From NCBI RefSeq assembly GCF_004761865.1, contig NZ_SJDM01000012.1:1-64000 (forward strand): DNA of 64,000 nt, given 5' to 3'. Of this stretch, positions 1 to 7,919 are shown one piece after another. The DNA comes from Crenalkalicoccus roseus (lineage in GTDB: Bacteria > Pseudomonadota > Alphaproteobacteria > Acetobacterales > Acetobacteraceae). Position 1 is the stretch's first letter. Every line of letters begins with the position of its first letter. The translations under genes were made by a program, and so were the position numbers. The notes under the pieces were generated by a model. The model was not told where the DNA came from. It made no database searches and saw nothing but the letters and a program-made list of their open reading frames with translations.

Positions 1-191
1 GCGGCCCGCCGCGCCGTGGCGCCGCCCAGGCTCCGGCGCCGCGGCCGCAGGCGGCGCGGCCGCAGCCCCATGGCGGCGAGGCGTCACGGCGGCGGGCAGC
101 GCCGGCGCGCGTCGAAGGGCGCAAGGACCGCTCCTGGCGCGACGGCGATTTCCGCGACAGCCCGCCGGCCTTCCTGATGCGGGGGCGCTGA
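1..191 (+). CDS. C-terminal fragment of a protein with an Arg/Pro/Ala-rich tail
   Basis: The frame is open from the left edge to a TGA at 189-191. The visible 62 residues are Pro-, Ala- and Arg-rich and end in a short ordered segment, SWRDGDFRDSPPAFLMRGR. Basic, low-complexity tails ending in a P-x-F-L/M motif are common in DEAD-box RNA helicases of alphaproteobacteria, so that is one possibility, but no catalytic domain lies inside the window. The amino-acid bias is consistent with real coding; the start and identity are outside the view. Confidence 0.45.
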   Translation, partial: GPPRRGAAQAPAPRPQAARPQPHGGEASRRRAAPARVEGRKDRSWRDGDFRDSPPAFLMRGR

Positions 192-340
192 GGCGGGCAT
201 CCCGCCGCAACGCCCGCCCTGGCGGGGCGTTCGCCCTTCGCCGGGGCGGATCGCCGACGGAGGTGGCTCCGCCCCGGAACGAGGACGATGGCGCCGCTGC
301 CGCCGGCACCGCCGGGCGGGAGCGGCCCCGGGAGGCGGCG
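192..340. other. Intergenic, no feature seen
   Basis: About 150 bases between the partial gene and the small ORF. It contains a C-rich inverted stretch just after the stop codon that could fold (CGCCCGCC and GGCGGGGCG), but no convincing promoter or RNA gene was recognised. Confidence 0.3.
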
Positions 341-613
341 ATGCGCAGGACCAGGCTCGAACGCGAGGGAGAGGCGCTGACCCTGCGCACGGACGATGCC
401 GGCACGGTGCTCACCGACGCGGCCGGCATGGTCCGCGCGCGGCACGGCACCGACCATCACGAGACGCTGCTGGATGGTCTGCGCCGGGAAGGCTGGCGCG
501 TGGCGGAAGACGGCCACGTGGCCCTCGCCGGCACCGCACCACGGTTGGCCGGCCCCGTGACGGCGGAGCGCGGCGGCCCGGCCGCCACGGTGACGGATGG
601 CGAGGACGGCTAG
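341..613 (+). CDS. Small hypothetical protein, 90 aa
   Basis: I do not recognise this protein. The start chosen is the ATG at 341, preceded by GGAGG with a five-base gap; an upstream GTG at 263 in the same frame would add 26 low-complexity residues and has no ribosome-binding site. The protein begins MRRTRLEREGEAL and has a short acidic/histidine-containing middle (ARHGTDHHETLL). There is no signal peptide or membrane segment, and the C-terminus is Gly/Ala-rich. Its TAG stop (611-613) lies inside the first bases of a dispersed intergenic repeat, so the natural 3' end of the gene may have been replaced by the repeat. Confidence 0.5.
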   Translation: MRRTRLEREGEALTLRTDDAGTVLTDAAGMVRARHGTDHHETLLDGLRREGWRVAEDGHVALAGTAPRLAGPVTAERGGPAATVTDGEDG

Positions 614-712
614 GGCTGTTTCCACCCAACCGTGCTCGCGGAACGGCTCTGGCTCCTTGCCCGGGGAGCGGGTTCACGCTTCCGCCGTCTCTCCGGCCGG
701 GATCCGCCCCGG
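610..712 (+). repeat. Dispersed intergenic repeat, copy A (degenerate)
   Basis: The block resembles the copies at 54316-54420 and 55282-55390. It starts CTAGGGCTGTTTCCACC, continues with a GGAACGGCTCTGG block, then GGAGCGGGTTCACGCTTCC, and ends near GGGATCCGC. The hairpin arms (GCTGTTTCC and GGAACGGC) are no longer perfectly complementary, so this is a decayed copy. Its first bases supply the TAG stop of the preceding small gene. Confidence 0.6.
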
Positions 713-805
713 CCCCTGATCCGCGGCGGCGGCGGCGGTCTCTGGTTCCCGCCCGGCGGCGCATCGGGCATCCTGCCCCGCAAGAACGGAACCGGGAGGA
801 TGTCC

Positions 806-1810
806 ATGACCTTCACCGCCCGCCGGGCGCGGCTCGGCCTGCCGCTCGCCCTGCTCGGCCTCGCCGCCCTGCCGCGCCACGCCGCGGCCCAGGCCGACCG
901 CGCCGCCGCCTGGCCCGAGCGGCCGATCCGCCTGATCGCGCCCTACCCGCCGGGCGGTCAGACCGACATCGTCGGCCGGTGGCTGGCGGAGCGGCTGCGC
1001 GGCGTGCTGCCGCAGCCGATGATCGTGGAGAACCGCGCCGGCGCGCAGGGCATGATCGGCACCCAGGCCGCGGTGCAGGCCCCGGCCGACGGCTACACGG
1101 TGCTCTACGTCAACGCCTCGATCATGCTGATCAACCCGGTGATCCACCCCAACCCGGGCTACGACCCGTTCCGGGACTTCACGCCGGTCGTGCAGTTCGG
1201 CACCGCCGCGCTGGTGCTGACGGTGCGGCCGGACCGCGGGCTGAACACGCTCGAGGAGCTGATCGCCCTGGCCAGGCGCCGGCCGGGCGAGCTCTCCTAC
1301 GCCAGCTTCGGCATCGGCTCGGCGAGCCACCTCTACGGCGCGATGCTGGAGCGGCAGGCAGGGGTGCAGATGACGCACATCCCCTATCGCGGCAGCGCGC
1401 CTGCGGTGCAGGACGTGCTGGCCGGCCACGCCTTCCTCTCCATCAACGACGAGGCGGTGAGCGTGCCGCACATCCGCGACGGGCGGCTGCGGCCGCTCGC
1501 CGTCACCGGTCCGGAGCGGCTGGAGACGCTGCCCGAGGTGCCGACCTTCAGGGAGCTCGGCTATGGCGGCGGGCTGGAACTGCTCGGCTTCAACGGCCTG
1601 GTGATGCGCGCCGGCACCCCGCCCGAGATCGTGCGCCGCTTCGCCGAGGCCGTGCTCGGGGTGATCCGCACGCCGGAGGGGCGGGAGCGGCTGCGGGTGA
1701 TGGGGCTGGTGCCGACCGGCCTCGGCCCGGAGGAGTTCGCCGCCCAGCTTCGCCGCGACGCGCCCATCTGGGCGCAGGCGGCGCGCGACAGCGGGGCGCG
1801 CATCGAATAG
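806..1810 (+). CDS. Bug/TctC-family tripartite tricarboxylate transporter receptor
   Basis: Periplasmic solute-binding protein of the Bug (TctC) family, which captures small carboxylates or related molecules. The ATG at 806 is preferred over the one at 800 because GGGAGG ends six bases before it. The 334-aa product has a cleavable signal peptide (residues 1 to about 29, ending in an Ala-rich AAAQA). The mature part starts with the family pattern WPERPIRLIAPYPPGGQTD, followed by ENRAGAQG and the typical HIPYRGSAPA loop. No TctA/TctB membrane genes lie nearby, so it is an orphan receptor, as is usual in Acetobacteraceae and Burkholderiales. The ligand cannot be told from sequence. Confidence 0.92.
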   Translation: MTFTARRARLGLPLALLGLAALPRHAAAQADRAAAWPERPIRLIAPYPPGGQTDIVGRWLAERLRGVLPQPMIVENRAGAQGMIGTQAAVQAPADGYTVLYVNASIMLINPVIHPNPGYDPFRDFTPVVQFGTAALVLTVRPDRGLNTLEELIALARRRPGELSYASFGIGSASHLYGAMLERQAGVQMTHIPYRGSAPAVQDVLAGHAFLSINDEAVSVPHIRDGRLRPLAVTGPERLETLPEVPTFRELGYGGGLELLGFNGLVMRAGTPPEIVRRFAEAVLGVIRTPEGRERLRVMGLVPTGLGPEEFAAQLRRDAPIWAQAARDSGARIE

Positions 1811-1844
1811 GCGCCGGCGCGGCTTCCGCCCGCCCCTCCGCGCG

Positions 1845-1865
1845 ATGACGGCCCCGGCCCGTCAT
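1845..1865. terminator. Stem-loop between convergent Bug gene and rluC
   Basis: ATGACGG (1845-1851) pairs with CCGTCAT (1859-1865) around a seven-base loop, flanked by GCGC on both sides. It sits between two convergent genes; there is no T run on either side. Confidence 0.4.
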
Positions 1866-1873
1866 GCGCGGGG

Positions 1874-1907
1874 CGGGGTCACGCTCCCGGCCCGCCGCGA
1901 TCCGCTC
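1874..1907 (+). repeat. Dispersed intergenic repeat, copy B (3' part only)
   Basis: The 29 bases from 1879 to 1907 match the 3' portion of the full-length repeat (TCACGCTCCCGG, then CCGCGATCCGCTC) but lack its internal GTTTCC block. The same 29 bases occur, perfectly inverted, at 3478-3506. The first three bases are the stop codon of the RluC gene on the - strand, and the last eight residues of RluC are encoded by the repeat. Confidence 0.7.
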
Positions 1908-2898
1908 GGCGCCGCGCCGGCCCCGGCAGGCGGCGCGGCGGGGGGGTGCGCGGCGCTGTGAAGCCGAAGAAGGCGAAGGTCTCCCTCATATGGGGAGGGA
2001 GCGGCGCCGCCACCTCCAGCATCCCGCCCTCCGGGTGCGGCAGGCGCAGCGCGCGGGCATGGAGGTGCAGCGCGCCGGGCAGCCCCTCGAGATGCGCCGC
2101 CGCGCCGCCATACTTGCCGTCGCCGAGGATGGGGCAGCCCAGCCCCTCCGCGCAGTGGACGCGGAGCTGGTGGGTGCGGCCGGTCAGCGGCTTCAGCTCC
2201 AGCCAGGCGGCGCGGCGCCTGGCGGCATCGAGGGTGCGGAAGTCGGTGATGGCGTGCGCGCCCTGCTTCGGGTCGTCCACCGCCTGGGTCCGCTCGCCGT
2301 GCGGGCCGCCCAGCCTCGCCAGCGCGATGTCGATGCGGCCCTCGCGCGGCGTCGGCTCGCCCACCACCACGGCCCAGTAGGTCTTCTCCACGTCCCGGCC
2401 GCGGAAGGCGCGGGCGAGGGCGGCGGCGGCGGCCGGCGTGCGGGCGAGCAGGAGGACGCCGGAGGTGTCGCGGTCCAGCCGGTGCACCAGGCGCGGCCGC
2501 TCCGCATGGCCGAAGCGCAGCGCGTCCAGCAGCGCGTCCAGGCTGCGGGTGATGCCCGGGCCGCCCTGCACCGGCATCCCGTGCGGCTTGTCGAGCGCGA
2601 TCACGCTGTCGTCACGGTGGATCACCAGCCGTTCCAGCGCCCGCGCATCCTGTTCGGAGACCGGGGGGCGGGCGGGGCGCTCCGGCGCCGGCCCTTCGGG
2701 CAGGGGCGGGATGCGCACCTCCTGGCCGGGAGCGAGACGCGTCGCCGCCTCGGCGCGCCTGCCGTCCACGCGGATCTGGCCGGTGCGCAGCATCTTCTGC
2801 AGTGCGCCCTGGGTGAGGCGGGGGAAGTGGCGGCGGAACCAGCGGTCGAGGCGCATCTCCGCCTCCTCCGCCGCCACGGTGCGGTGCCGGACGGTCAT
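1879..2898 (-). CDS. rluC: RluA-family 23S rRNA pseudouridine synthase, RluC type
   Basis: Converts specific uridines of large-subunit rRNA to pseudouridine in the cytoplasm. The 339-aa protein has an N-terminal S4 RNA-binding domain (about residues 15-70, beginning MRLDRWFRRHFP) and the RluA catalytic domain with the signature HRLDRDTSG at 139-147, where Asp142 is the nucleophile, plus GRTHQLRVH near the end. The start at 2898 gives the normal N-terminus; longer versions add only low-complexity sequence. It is divergent from the rlpA-like gene. The C-terminus (ADRGGPGA) is encoded by a dispersed repeat, so the ancestral end has probably been altered. The exact target uridines (RluC versus RluD type) are inferred. 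Confidence 0.9.
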   Translation of the reverse strand: MTVRHRTVAAEEAEMRLDRWFRRHFPRLTQGALQKMLRTGQIRVDGRRAEAATRLAPGQEVRIPPLPEGPAPERPARPPVSEQDARALERLVIHRDDSVIALDKPHGMPVQGGPGITRSLDALLDALRFGHAERPRLVHRLDRDTSGVLLLARTPAAAAALARAFRGRDVEKTYWAVVVGEPTPREGRIDIALARLGGPHGERTQAVDDPKQGAHAITDFRTLDAARRRAAWLELKPLTGRTHQLRVHCAEGLGCPILGDGKYGGAAAHLEGLPGALHLHARALRLPHPEGGMLEVAAPLPPHMRETFAFFGFTAPRTPPPRRLPGPARRRADRGGPGA

Positions 2899-3050
2899 GG
2901 CCGAGGGATTAGCCCCGGACCGTCCCGGACGGAACGCGGCGGCGGGGGATTTGCCGCCCGCCGCCGCGGGTGGCACACCCCCGGGCGGCGAACCGGGCGC
3001 GGCCCCGCGCGCTTTGCCCTGCACACGCTGAAGCACAGGGGACATACGGC

Positions 3051-3479
3051 ATGCGAAGGATGATGCTGGCCGCCGGGGCGGCCGCCCTGGCGTTCGGCCT
3101 CGTCAAGGCCGGAATGCCCGTGGCCGGGGCGGAGGCGGGGCAGACGCCGCGCGTCCAGCGCGGCGAGGCCTCCTACTACGGCCCGAAATTCCACGGGCGG
3201 AAGATGGCGAACGGCAAGCGCTTCCACCCGGATTCCAACTCCGCCGCGCACAAGCACCTCCCCCTCGGCACGGTGGCGCGGGTGACGAACCTGAAGAACG
3301 GGCGCTCGGCGATCGTGGTGGTGGAGGATCGCGGCCCCTTCGTGCGCGGGCGCATCATCGACGTCAGCCCGCGCGTGGCGCGCCAGCTCGACATGAAGCA
3401 GGAGGGCGTGGTGCCGGTGACGGTGACGCCGCTCTCGGTACCCGGGCAGGACGGCCAGACCCAGTCGGCGCGGCGCTGA
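3051..3479 (+). CDS. rlpA: RlpA-like septal ring / rare lipoprotein A family protein
   Basis: Exported double-psi beta-barrel protein; the family binds or cleaves peptidoglycan stripped of stem peptides at the septum. The ATG at 3051 gives 142 aa with a signal-peptide-like N-terminus (MRRMMLAAGAAALAFG) cleaved around residue 28. The barrel spans about residues 37-133, with the family segments GEASYYG (39-45), the HGRKMANG turn (48-55) and VEDRGPFV (91-98). No lipobox Cys is present, and the SPOR domain of longer homologues is absent. The short C-terminus ends at a stop codon that overlaps a dispersed repeat. Confidence 0.88.
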   Translation: MRRMMLAAGAAALAFGLVKAGMPVAGAEAGQTPRVQRGEASYYGPKFHGRKMANGKRFHPDSNSAAHKHLPLGTVARVTNLKNGRSAIVVVEDRGPFVRGRIIDVSPRVARQLDMKQEGVVPVTVTPLSVPGQDGQTQSARR

Positions 3480-3507
3480 GCGGATCGCGGCGGGCCGGGA
3501 GCGTGAG
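3478..3507 (-). repeat. Dispersed intergenic repeat, copy C (3' part only, inverted)
   Basis: On the - strand bases 3506-3478 read TCACGCTCCCGG, then CCGCGATCCGCTC, a 29-base perfect match in opposite orientation to 1879-1907. It overlaps the TGA of the rlpA-like gene and lies between two convergent genes. The pair of partial copies brackets rluC and rlpA. Confidence 0.7.
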
Positions 3508-3512
3508 GCCGC

Positions 3513-3524
3513 CCCCGGCCGGGG
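3513..3524. terminator. GC palindrome between convergent rlpA and DUF937 genes
   Basis: CCCCGGCCGGGG is a perfect 12-base palindrome lying between the rlpA stop and the end of the convergent DUF937 gene, next to repeat copy C. It may act as a bidirectional stop; no T tract follows. Confidence 0.3.
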
Positions 3525-3528
3525 CGCG

Positions 3529-4137
3529 TCAGCCCCGCCGCGCCGGGTCGGAAGCGGGGGCCTCCCCCTCCGGTGCCGGCGCCGGCCCGATCCGGCCCGG
3601 GCTGTCCGACAGGCTGCCGCCGAGGCCGGGCTGGCGCGCGGCCTCCCCTCCGGCGCCGCCGAGCAGCGCGCCAAGCCCGCCCGCCGCGCCACCACCCTGG
3701 CCGAGCAGTGCGCCGAGCCCGCCGGCGAGGCCGCCCGCCCCGCCGCCGCCGAGCAGCCCGCCAAGCAGGCCGGCAAGGCCACCCTGCGGCGCGGCGGGTG
3801 CCTCCCCGGGCTGCGGCAGCCGCCCCTGCGGCGTCAGCATGTCCACGAGCCGCGGCAGGAAGGCGGCGAGAAGGCCGAGCAGCGCGCCCCGCTCCATGCC
3901 GCCCTGCCGCGCCGCCTGCTCCGTCTCCTGCTCGCCGAGGGCGCGGCCGAGCTCCTCCGGCGCCACCGGCTCGTTGGGGTCGGTGGAGATCCAGGACTCC
4001 ACCTGCCGGCCGAGCCCTCCGGCGCGCAGCCGCTCGATCAGGGCCTGCAGGCCCTCGGGCCCCGCCTGGCCGCCCGTGAGCCGCTGCAGCATGGCTCCGA
4101 GCGGGGTGTTGGCGAATTGCGAGAACAGGTCGCTCAT
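3529..4137 (-). CDS. YidB/DUF937-family protein
   Basis: This 202-aa protein belongs to the YidB-like (DUF937) family of unknown function. The start MSDLFSQFANTPLG at 4137 follows a CGGAG motif eight bases upstream. Residues 1-105 hold the conserved helical part (LIERLRAGGLGRQVESWIS and the NEPV..EELGRALG stretch, then a small hydrophobic helix GALLGLLAAFLPRLVDML). The C-terminal 70 residues are low-complexity, with many Gly-Gly-Leu-Leu repeats, and are probably flexible. No signal peptide is visible. It is convergent with rlpA and shares its terminator region. Confidence 0.75.
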   Translation of the reverse strand: MSDLFSQFANTPLGAMLQRLTGGQAGPEGLQALIERLRAGGLGRQVESWISTDPNEPVAPEELGRALGEQETEQAARQGGMERGALLGLLAAFLPRLVDMLTPQGRLPQPGEAPAAPQGGLAGLLGGLLGGGGAGGLAGGLGALLGQGGGAAGGLGALLGGAGGEAARQPGLGGSLSDSPGRIGPAPAPEGEAPASDPARRG

Positions 4138-4278
4138 GGCGCGGTCTCCGGGAAGGGCCGCGACGCCAACGCCAGGGGCGCGCCGGCGTTGCCCGCCCGC
4201 GCGGCGAAGGCCGGGCCCGCGGAGGCGCGCGCCGGCGCCCAAGGCCGCTTGATCGGCCGCGGTCCGCAAGGCCCGGCG

Positions 4279-4998
4279 TCAGGCCAGGGCCCGCAGGATC
4301 AGGGGCATCCTCTGCATCCGGTCCTCCACCCGCTTCACACCCGGGACGCGCTGCGCCAGCAGCCGCAGCCCCTCCCGCATGTCGTCGGAGCGGGCATAGC
4401 CGTAGAGGGTGACCACCCCGTCGGAGACGTCCGGATAGACCCAGAAGGTGTCGGTCCAGGGCTGCTCGCGCATCGCCGCGATGACGGCGCGCAGGATCTC
4501 GCGGTCCTCGGCCGGCGCCGGGGCGGAGGGGGCGGCCTCGCGGCGCAGCAGGGCGCGCAGCAGGTCGGCGCGGCTGACCATGCCGGCCAGACGCCCCTCG
4601 CGCAGCACCGGGACGCGGCGGATGTTGTGCCGCTCCATCAGCGCCGCGATGCGCTCGGCCGGCGTGTCCTCCTCCACGCAGACCAGCTCCTTCGTCATCA
4701 CGTCCCGCGCCGTGGCGCCGTGCGCCTTGGCGTAGCGGCGGATCATCGGCGTCGGGTCGCGGAACAGGTCGAGGAACCAGCCGAGCGGGCCGCGCGGCGC
4801 CTCGGCCAGACGGCGGATCAGGTCGCCCTCGGTGACGATGCCGAGCGGCCGCCCGCCCTCGTCCACCACCGGCACGGCGGAGATGCCGCGCGCGGCCAGC
4901 AGCTCCGCCACGGCGGGAACCGGCGTCTCCGGCGGCACGACGACGAGGTCGCGCGACATCAGCTCCCTGGCCCGCATGGCATCTCCCTTGGCCGGCAT
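4279..4998 (-). CDS. CBS-pair and BON-domain protein
   Basis: A 239-aa soluble protein with two CBS motifs followed by a BON domain. The first CBS covers about residues 12-75 (ARELMSRDLVVVPPETPV and GISAVPVVDEGGRPLGIVT); the second covers about residues 98-155 (DVMTKELVCVEEDTPAERI and HNIRRVPVLREGRLAGMVS). The BON part (about 165-230, GVVTLYGYARSDDMREGL) is usually membrane- or phospholipid-associating. CBS pairs bind adenine nucleotides, so it may be an energy sensor. The start at 4998 has AAGGAGGG eight bases upstream; an internal ATG at 4977 also has a fair site. It lies 50 bases downstream of serA on the same strand and may be co-transcribed. Confidence 0.85.
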   Translation of the reverse strand: MPAKGDAMRARELMSRDLVVVPPETPVPAVAELLAARGISAVPVVDEGGRPLGIVTEGDLIRRLAEAPRGPLGWFLDLFRDPTPMIRRYAKAHGATARDVMTKELVCVEEDTPAERIAALMERHNIRRVPVLREGRLAGMVSRADLLRALLRREAAPSAPAPAEDREILRAVIAAMREQPWTDTFWVYPDVSDGVVTLYGYARSDDMREGLRLLAQRVPGVKRVEDRMQRMPLILRALA

Positions 4999-5048
4999 GG
5001 CGCCACCCTCCTTCTGCCCCGCCAGAGGGGCGCGCGCCCTGATCCGGG

Positions 5049-6311
5049 TCAAGCCCCGCCCGGCTGGCCGCGGTCGTAGATCAGGCGGGCGCGCACCGTG
5101 CCGGGCAGGGCGCGCAGCTCGGCGAGGATGGCCGGCGCCTCCTCGGTCGGCGCGGCGCTGTCCACCACCACGTAGCCGACCTCGCCCATGGTCTGCAGGT
5201 ACTGCGCCGCGATGTTCAGCCCGCGCCGGGCGAAGGCCTCGTTGATGCGGGTGATCATGCCCGGCGCGTCGCGGTGCACGTGCATCCAGCGCGCGCCGTA
5301 GGGGCGGGCGGGAAGCTGCACCTGCGGGAAGTTCACCGCCCCCATGGTGGCGCCGGTGTCGCTGTACTCCACGAGCTTGCGCGCCACCTCCTCGCCGATG
5401 CGGAGCTGCGCCTCCTCGGTGCTGCCGCCGATATGCGGCGTGAGGATGACGTTCGGGATGCCCTGCAGCGGGGTGACGAAGCGCTCCCCGTTGCGGCTCG
5501 GCTCCTCGGGGAACACGTCCACCGCGGCCCCCGCGAGGTGTCCCCGGCGCAGCGCCGCCGCCAGCGCCTCGAGGTCCACCACGCCGCCGCGGGCGTTGTT
5601 GATGAGGATGGCGCCCGGCTTCATGGCGGCGATCTCGCGCGCGCCGATCATGCCGGTGGTCTCCGGCGTCTCCGGCACGTGCAGGGTGACGATGTCGGCC
5701 TCCGCTAGCAGCTCGCCGAGCGTGGCGCGGGGCTGGGCGTTGCCGTGCGGCAGCTTGGCGGTGTGGTCGTAGTAGATCACCCGCATCCCGAGCGCCTCGG
5801 CCAGCACCGAGAGCTGGCTGCCGATGTTGCCGTAGCCGACGATGCCGAGGGTGCGGCCGCGCACCTCGAAGCTGCCGGCGGCGGACTTGTCCCACCCGCC
5901 CTGATGGGCGGAGACGGAGCGCGGGAGGATGCCGCGCAGCAGCATGACGATCTCGCCGATCACCAGCTCGGCGACGCTGCGGGTGTTGCTGAAGGGGGCG
6001 TTGAACACCGGGATGCCGCGCAGCCGCGCCGCGTCGAGCGCCACCTGGTTGGTGCCGATGCAGAAGCAGCCGACGGCGATCAGCCGGTCCGCCGCCTCCA
6101 GCGCCTCCGCCGTGAGCTGGGTGCGGGAGCGGATGCCGAGCAGGTGCACCCCCGCCAGGGCCTCGGCCAGCGCCGCGCCGTCGAGCGCCCGCGGCAGGCG
6201 GGTGACGTTGCTGTAGCCGGCGGCGCCGAGGCGCGCCACGGCGCTCTCGGCGATGCCCTCCAGCAGCAGGATGCGGATGCGGTCCTTCGGCAGCGAGAGG
6301 CGGTCGGACAT
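5049..6311 (-). CDS. serA: D-3-phosphoglycerate dehydrogenase
   Basis: First committed enzyme of serine synthesis, oxidising 3-phosphoglycerate to 3-phosphohydroxypyruvate with NAD. The 420-aa protein has the NAD-binding loop GYGNIG at 159-164 and the catalytic Arg241 (NARGG), Glu270 (PEEP) and His293 (TPHIGGST). A C-terminal ACT domain (about 345-415, MHVHRDAPGMITRINEAF) senses serine in the short type of the enzyme, as in E. coli. The start has GGAGGAG six bases upstream. The CBS-BON gene follows and an orphan methyltransferase gene precedes it. Confidence 0.95.
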   Translation of the reverse strand: MSDRLSLPKDRIRILLLEGIAESAVARLGAAGYSNVTRLPRALDGAALAEALAGVHLLGIRSRTQLTAEALEAADRLIAVGCFCIGTNQVALDAARLRGIPVFNAPFSNTRSVAELVIGEIVMLLRGILPRSVSAHQGGWDKSAAGSFEVRGRTLGIVGYGNIGSQLSVLAEALGMRVIYYDHTAKLPHGNAQPRATLGELLAEADIVTLHVPETPETTGMIGAREIAAMKPGAILINNARGGVVDLEALAAALRRGHLAGAAVDVFPEEPSRNGERFVTPLQGIPNVILTPHIGGSTEEAQLRIGEEVARKLVEYSDTGATMGAVNFPQVQLPARPYGARWMHVHRDAPGMITRINEAFARRGLNIAAQYLQTMGEVGYVVVDSAAPTEEAPAILAELRALPGTVRARLIYDRGQPGGA

Positions 6312-6371
6312 GGCGGCTCCTCCGGCGCGACGGGCGCTGCATGGCGCGCCGGGGCGCGGCCGGCAAGGCGG

Positions 6372-7124
6372 TCAGCGCGGCGGCAGGTCCCGCGTGCGGT
6401 AGCGGGCGAGCGGCACCCCCTCCGGCACCTTCTGGAACACCAGGAAGTAGCTGTGGTTCTTCCGCGCGTGCACCTGCCGCAGCAGGCGCGCCACGCCGGG
6501 GCGGTTCGGGCGGACCAGCACGAACAGGTCGCGGGCGTAGAAGCCGAGCGCGGCGAGGCCCGTGACGATCTGCACATGGGTCAGCTCCTGGCGGTTGGCG
6601 CTGACCTCGTCCTGGCACTTGACGATGAGGATGCCATGGTCGCGCAGCACCCGCCGCGCCTCTGCCGCCGCCTCCAGGTAGAGGTCGAGCACCGCTTGGT
6701 GCCAGCGGCCCTGGCCCGGCGCCTCCTGCCCGCTGGCGTAGAAGCGGCGCAGCGCGCCATGGCTGCCCTGGCCGCCGCGGGTCTCCGCCCGGCCGCGCAG
6801 CAGCCCTTCCAGGTAGGGGGGGTCGAGCACCACCGCATCCAGGCTGGCATCGGCATAGGGCAGGGCGCGGCAGTCGGTGCCGGTGGCGAGGTCGCTCGGC
6901 AGCAGGCGGTAGCGCCCGGGCGGGACCTTCCGCCAGAACACGCCCTGGCCGTAGGTGACGTCGGCCACCACCGCCCCCTCCGGCACATGCAGGGCGAGGA
7001 TGCGCGGGAACAGTTCGGCGTTGCCGCCGACCATGGCGGAATGCACCACATCCGCGGTGGCGCGGCCGGACTGGGTGCGGCGGCGGAGGGGCGGCGGTGC
7101 GGGCTCCGCCTCGGCCCCGCTCAC
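6372..7124 (-). CDS. Orphan SAM-dependent DNA-methylase-like protein
   Basis: A 250-aa class I methyltransferase that looks like a minimal N4/N6-type DNA methylase. The AdoMet loop is the variant DVTYGQG (55-61) and the catalytic motif is DPPY (101-104), which marks amino-methylating enzymes. A C-terminal segment ending in [10 protein letters not shown] is predicted to complete the fold. No separate target-recognition domain is present and there is no restriction gene nearby. It starts with GTG overlapping the aat stop (GTGA), so it is translationally coupled to aat. Whether the substrate is DNA, RNA or something else is open. Confidence 0.7.
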   Translation of the reverse strand: MSGAEAEPAPPPLRRRTQSGRATADVVHSAMVGGNAELFPRILALHVPEGAVVADVTYGQGVFWRKVPPGRYRLLPSDLATGTDCRALPYADASLDAVVLDPPYLEGLLRGRAETRGGQGSHGALRRFYASGQEAPGQGRWHQAVLDLYLEAAAEARRVLRDHGILIVKCQDEVSANRQELTHVQIVTGLAALGFYARDLFVLVRPNRPGVARLLRQVHARKNHSYFLVFQKVPEGVPLARYRTRDLPPR

Positions 7125-7798
7125 CGCTCCGGCCCAGAGGCGCCGCGCAGCGCGCGGATCTCCGCACGCAGCCGCTCGGGGTCGGGCGCGGCCTGCCAGC
7201 GTGCCTCGGCCGAGACGGCGGCGGCGAGGCGGCGCTTGTAGTCGGCGCGCGGGATCTCGCGGGCGCCGAACTGCGCCAGGTGCTCGGTCAGGAACTGGGC
7301 GTCGAGCAGGGTGAAGCCGCCGAGGCGCAGCCGCGCCACCAGGTGCACCAGCGCCACCTTGGAGGCGTCGCGGGCGCGGCTGAACATGCTCTCCCCGAAG
7401 AAGGCGGCGCCGAGCACGACACCGTAGAGGCCGCCGACCAGCACGCCCTCCTGCCAGACTTCCACCGAATGGGCGTGTCCCTGGCGGTGGAGGGAGAGGA
7501 AGAGCAGCTCGATCTCCGGGTTGATCCAGGTGTCCTCCCGCCCCGGCGCCGGCGCGGCGCAGCCGGCGATGACGCCGGCGAAGTCGGCATCCGCGGTGAC
7601 GCGGTAGGGGCCGGAGAGCACGGTGCGCGCCAGCCGCCGCGGCAGGTGGAAGCCGGCGTCGAGGGGGATGATGCCGCGCCGCTCCGGGTCGAGCCAGTAG
7701 AGCCTGTCGCCCCGGCGGCTCTCGGCCATCGGGAACAGACCGGCCCGGTAGGCCCGCAGCATCAGCTCGGGCGTGATGTCGATCTGGCGGCGACTCAC
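7121..7798 (-). CDS. aat: Leucyl/phenylalanyl-tRNA--protein transferase
   Basis: Adds Leu or Phe to the N-terminus of proteins carrying N-terminal Arg or Lys, creating an N-degron for ClpAPS. The 225-aa protein starts with GTG at 7798, giving the family N-terminus [19 protein letters not shown]; longer reading frames add unrelated sequence. Characteristic segments include [23 protein letters not shown] in the middle, [19 protein letters not shown], and the [16 protein letters not shown] block near the C-terminus. It overlaps the downstream methylase-like gene by four bases. A second N-end rule transferase (bpt) is present at 53.5 kb. Confidence 0.93.
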   Translation of the reverse strand: MSRRQIDITPELMLRAYRAGLFPMAESRRGDRLYWLDPERRGIIPLDAGFHLPRRLARTVLSGPYRVTADADFAGVIAGCAAPAPGREDTWINPEIELLFLSLHRQGHAHSVEVWQEGVLVGGLYGVVLGAAFFGESMFSRARDASKVALVHLVARLRLGGFTLLDAQFLTEHLAQFGAREIPRADYKRRLAAAVSAEARWQAAPDPERLRAEIRALRGASGPER

Positions 7799-7919
7799 GC
7801 CCTCATTATGGCGTGGCGCCCGGCGGGTGGCGAGCGGCGGCATTCCTGTTGCGGCCGCCGCGCGGCGGGTGCCACGCTTCGCTGCGGGCGCCGGCCGGGC
7901 CGGGGCCGGGGAGGGTCGC

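Noticed and set aside
6372-7124. Complete restriction-modification system
   Set aside because: There is only one methylase-like gene, with no restriction endonuclease or specificity gene next to it.
4279-7167. A single 962-residue frame spanning the CBS-BON gene, serA region and the methylase-like gene
   Set aside because: Only its last 239 residues match a real protein; the rest is an out-of-frame reading of serA and the methylase-like gene.
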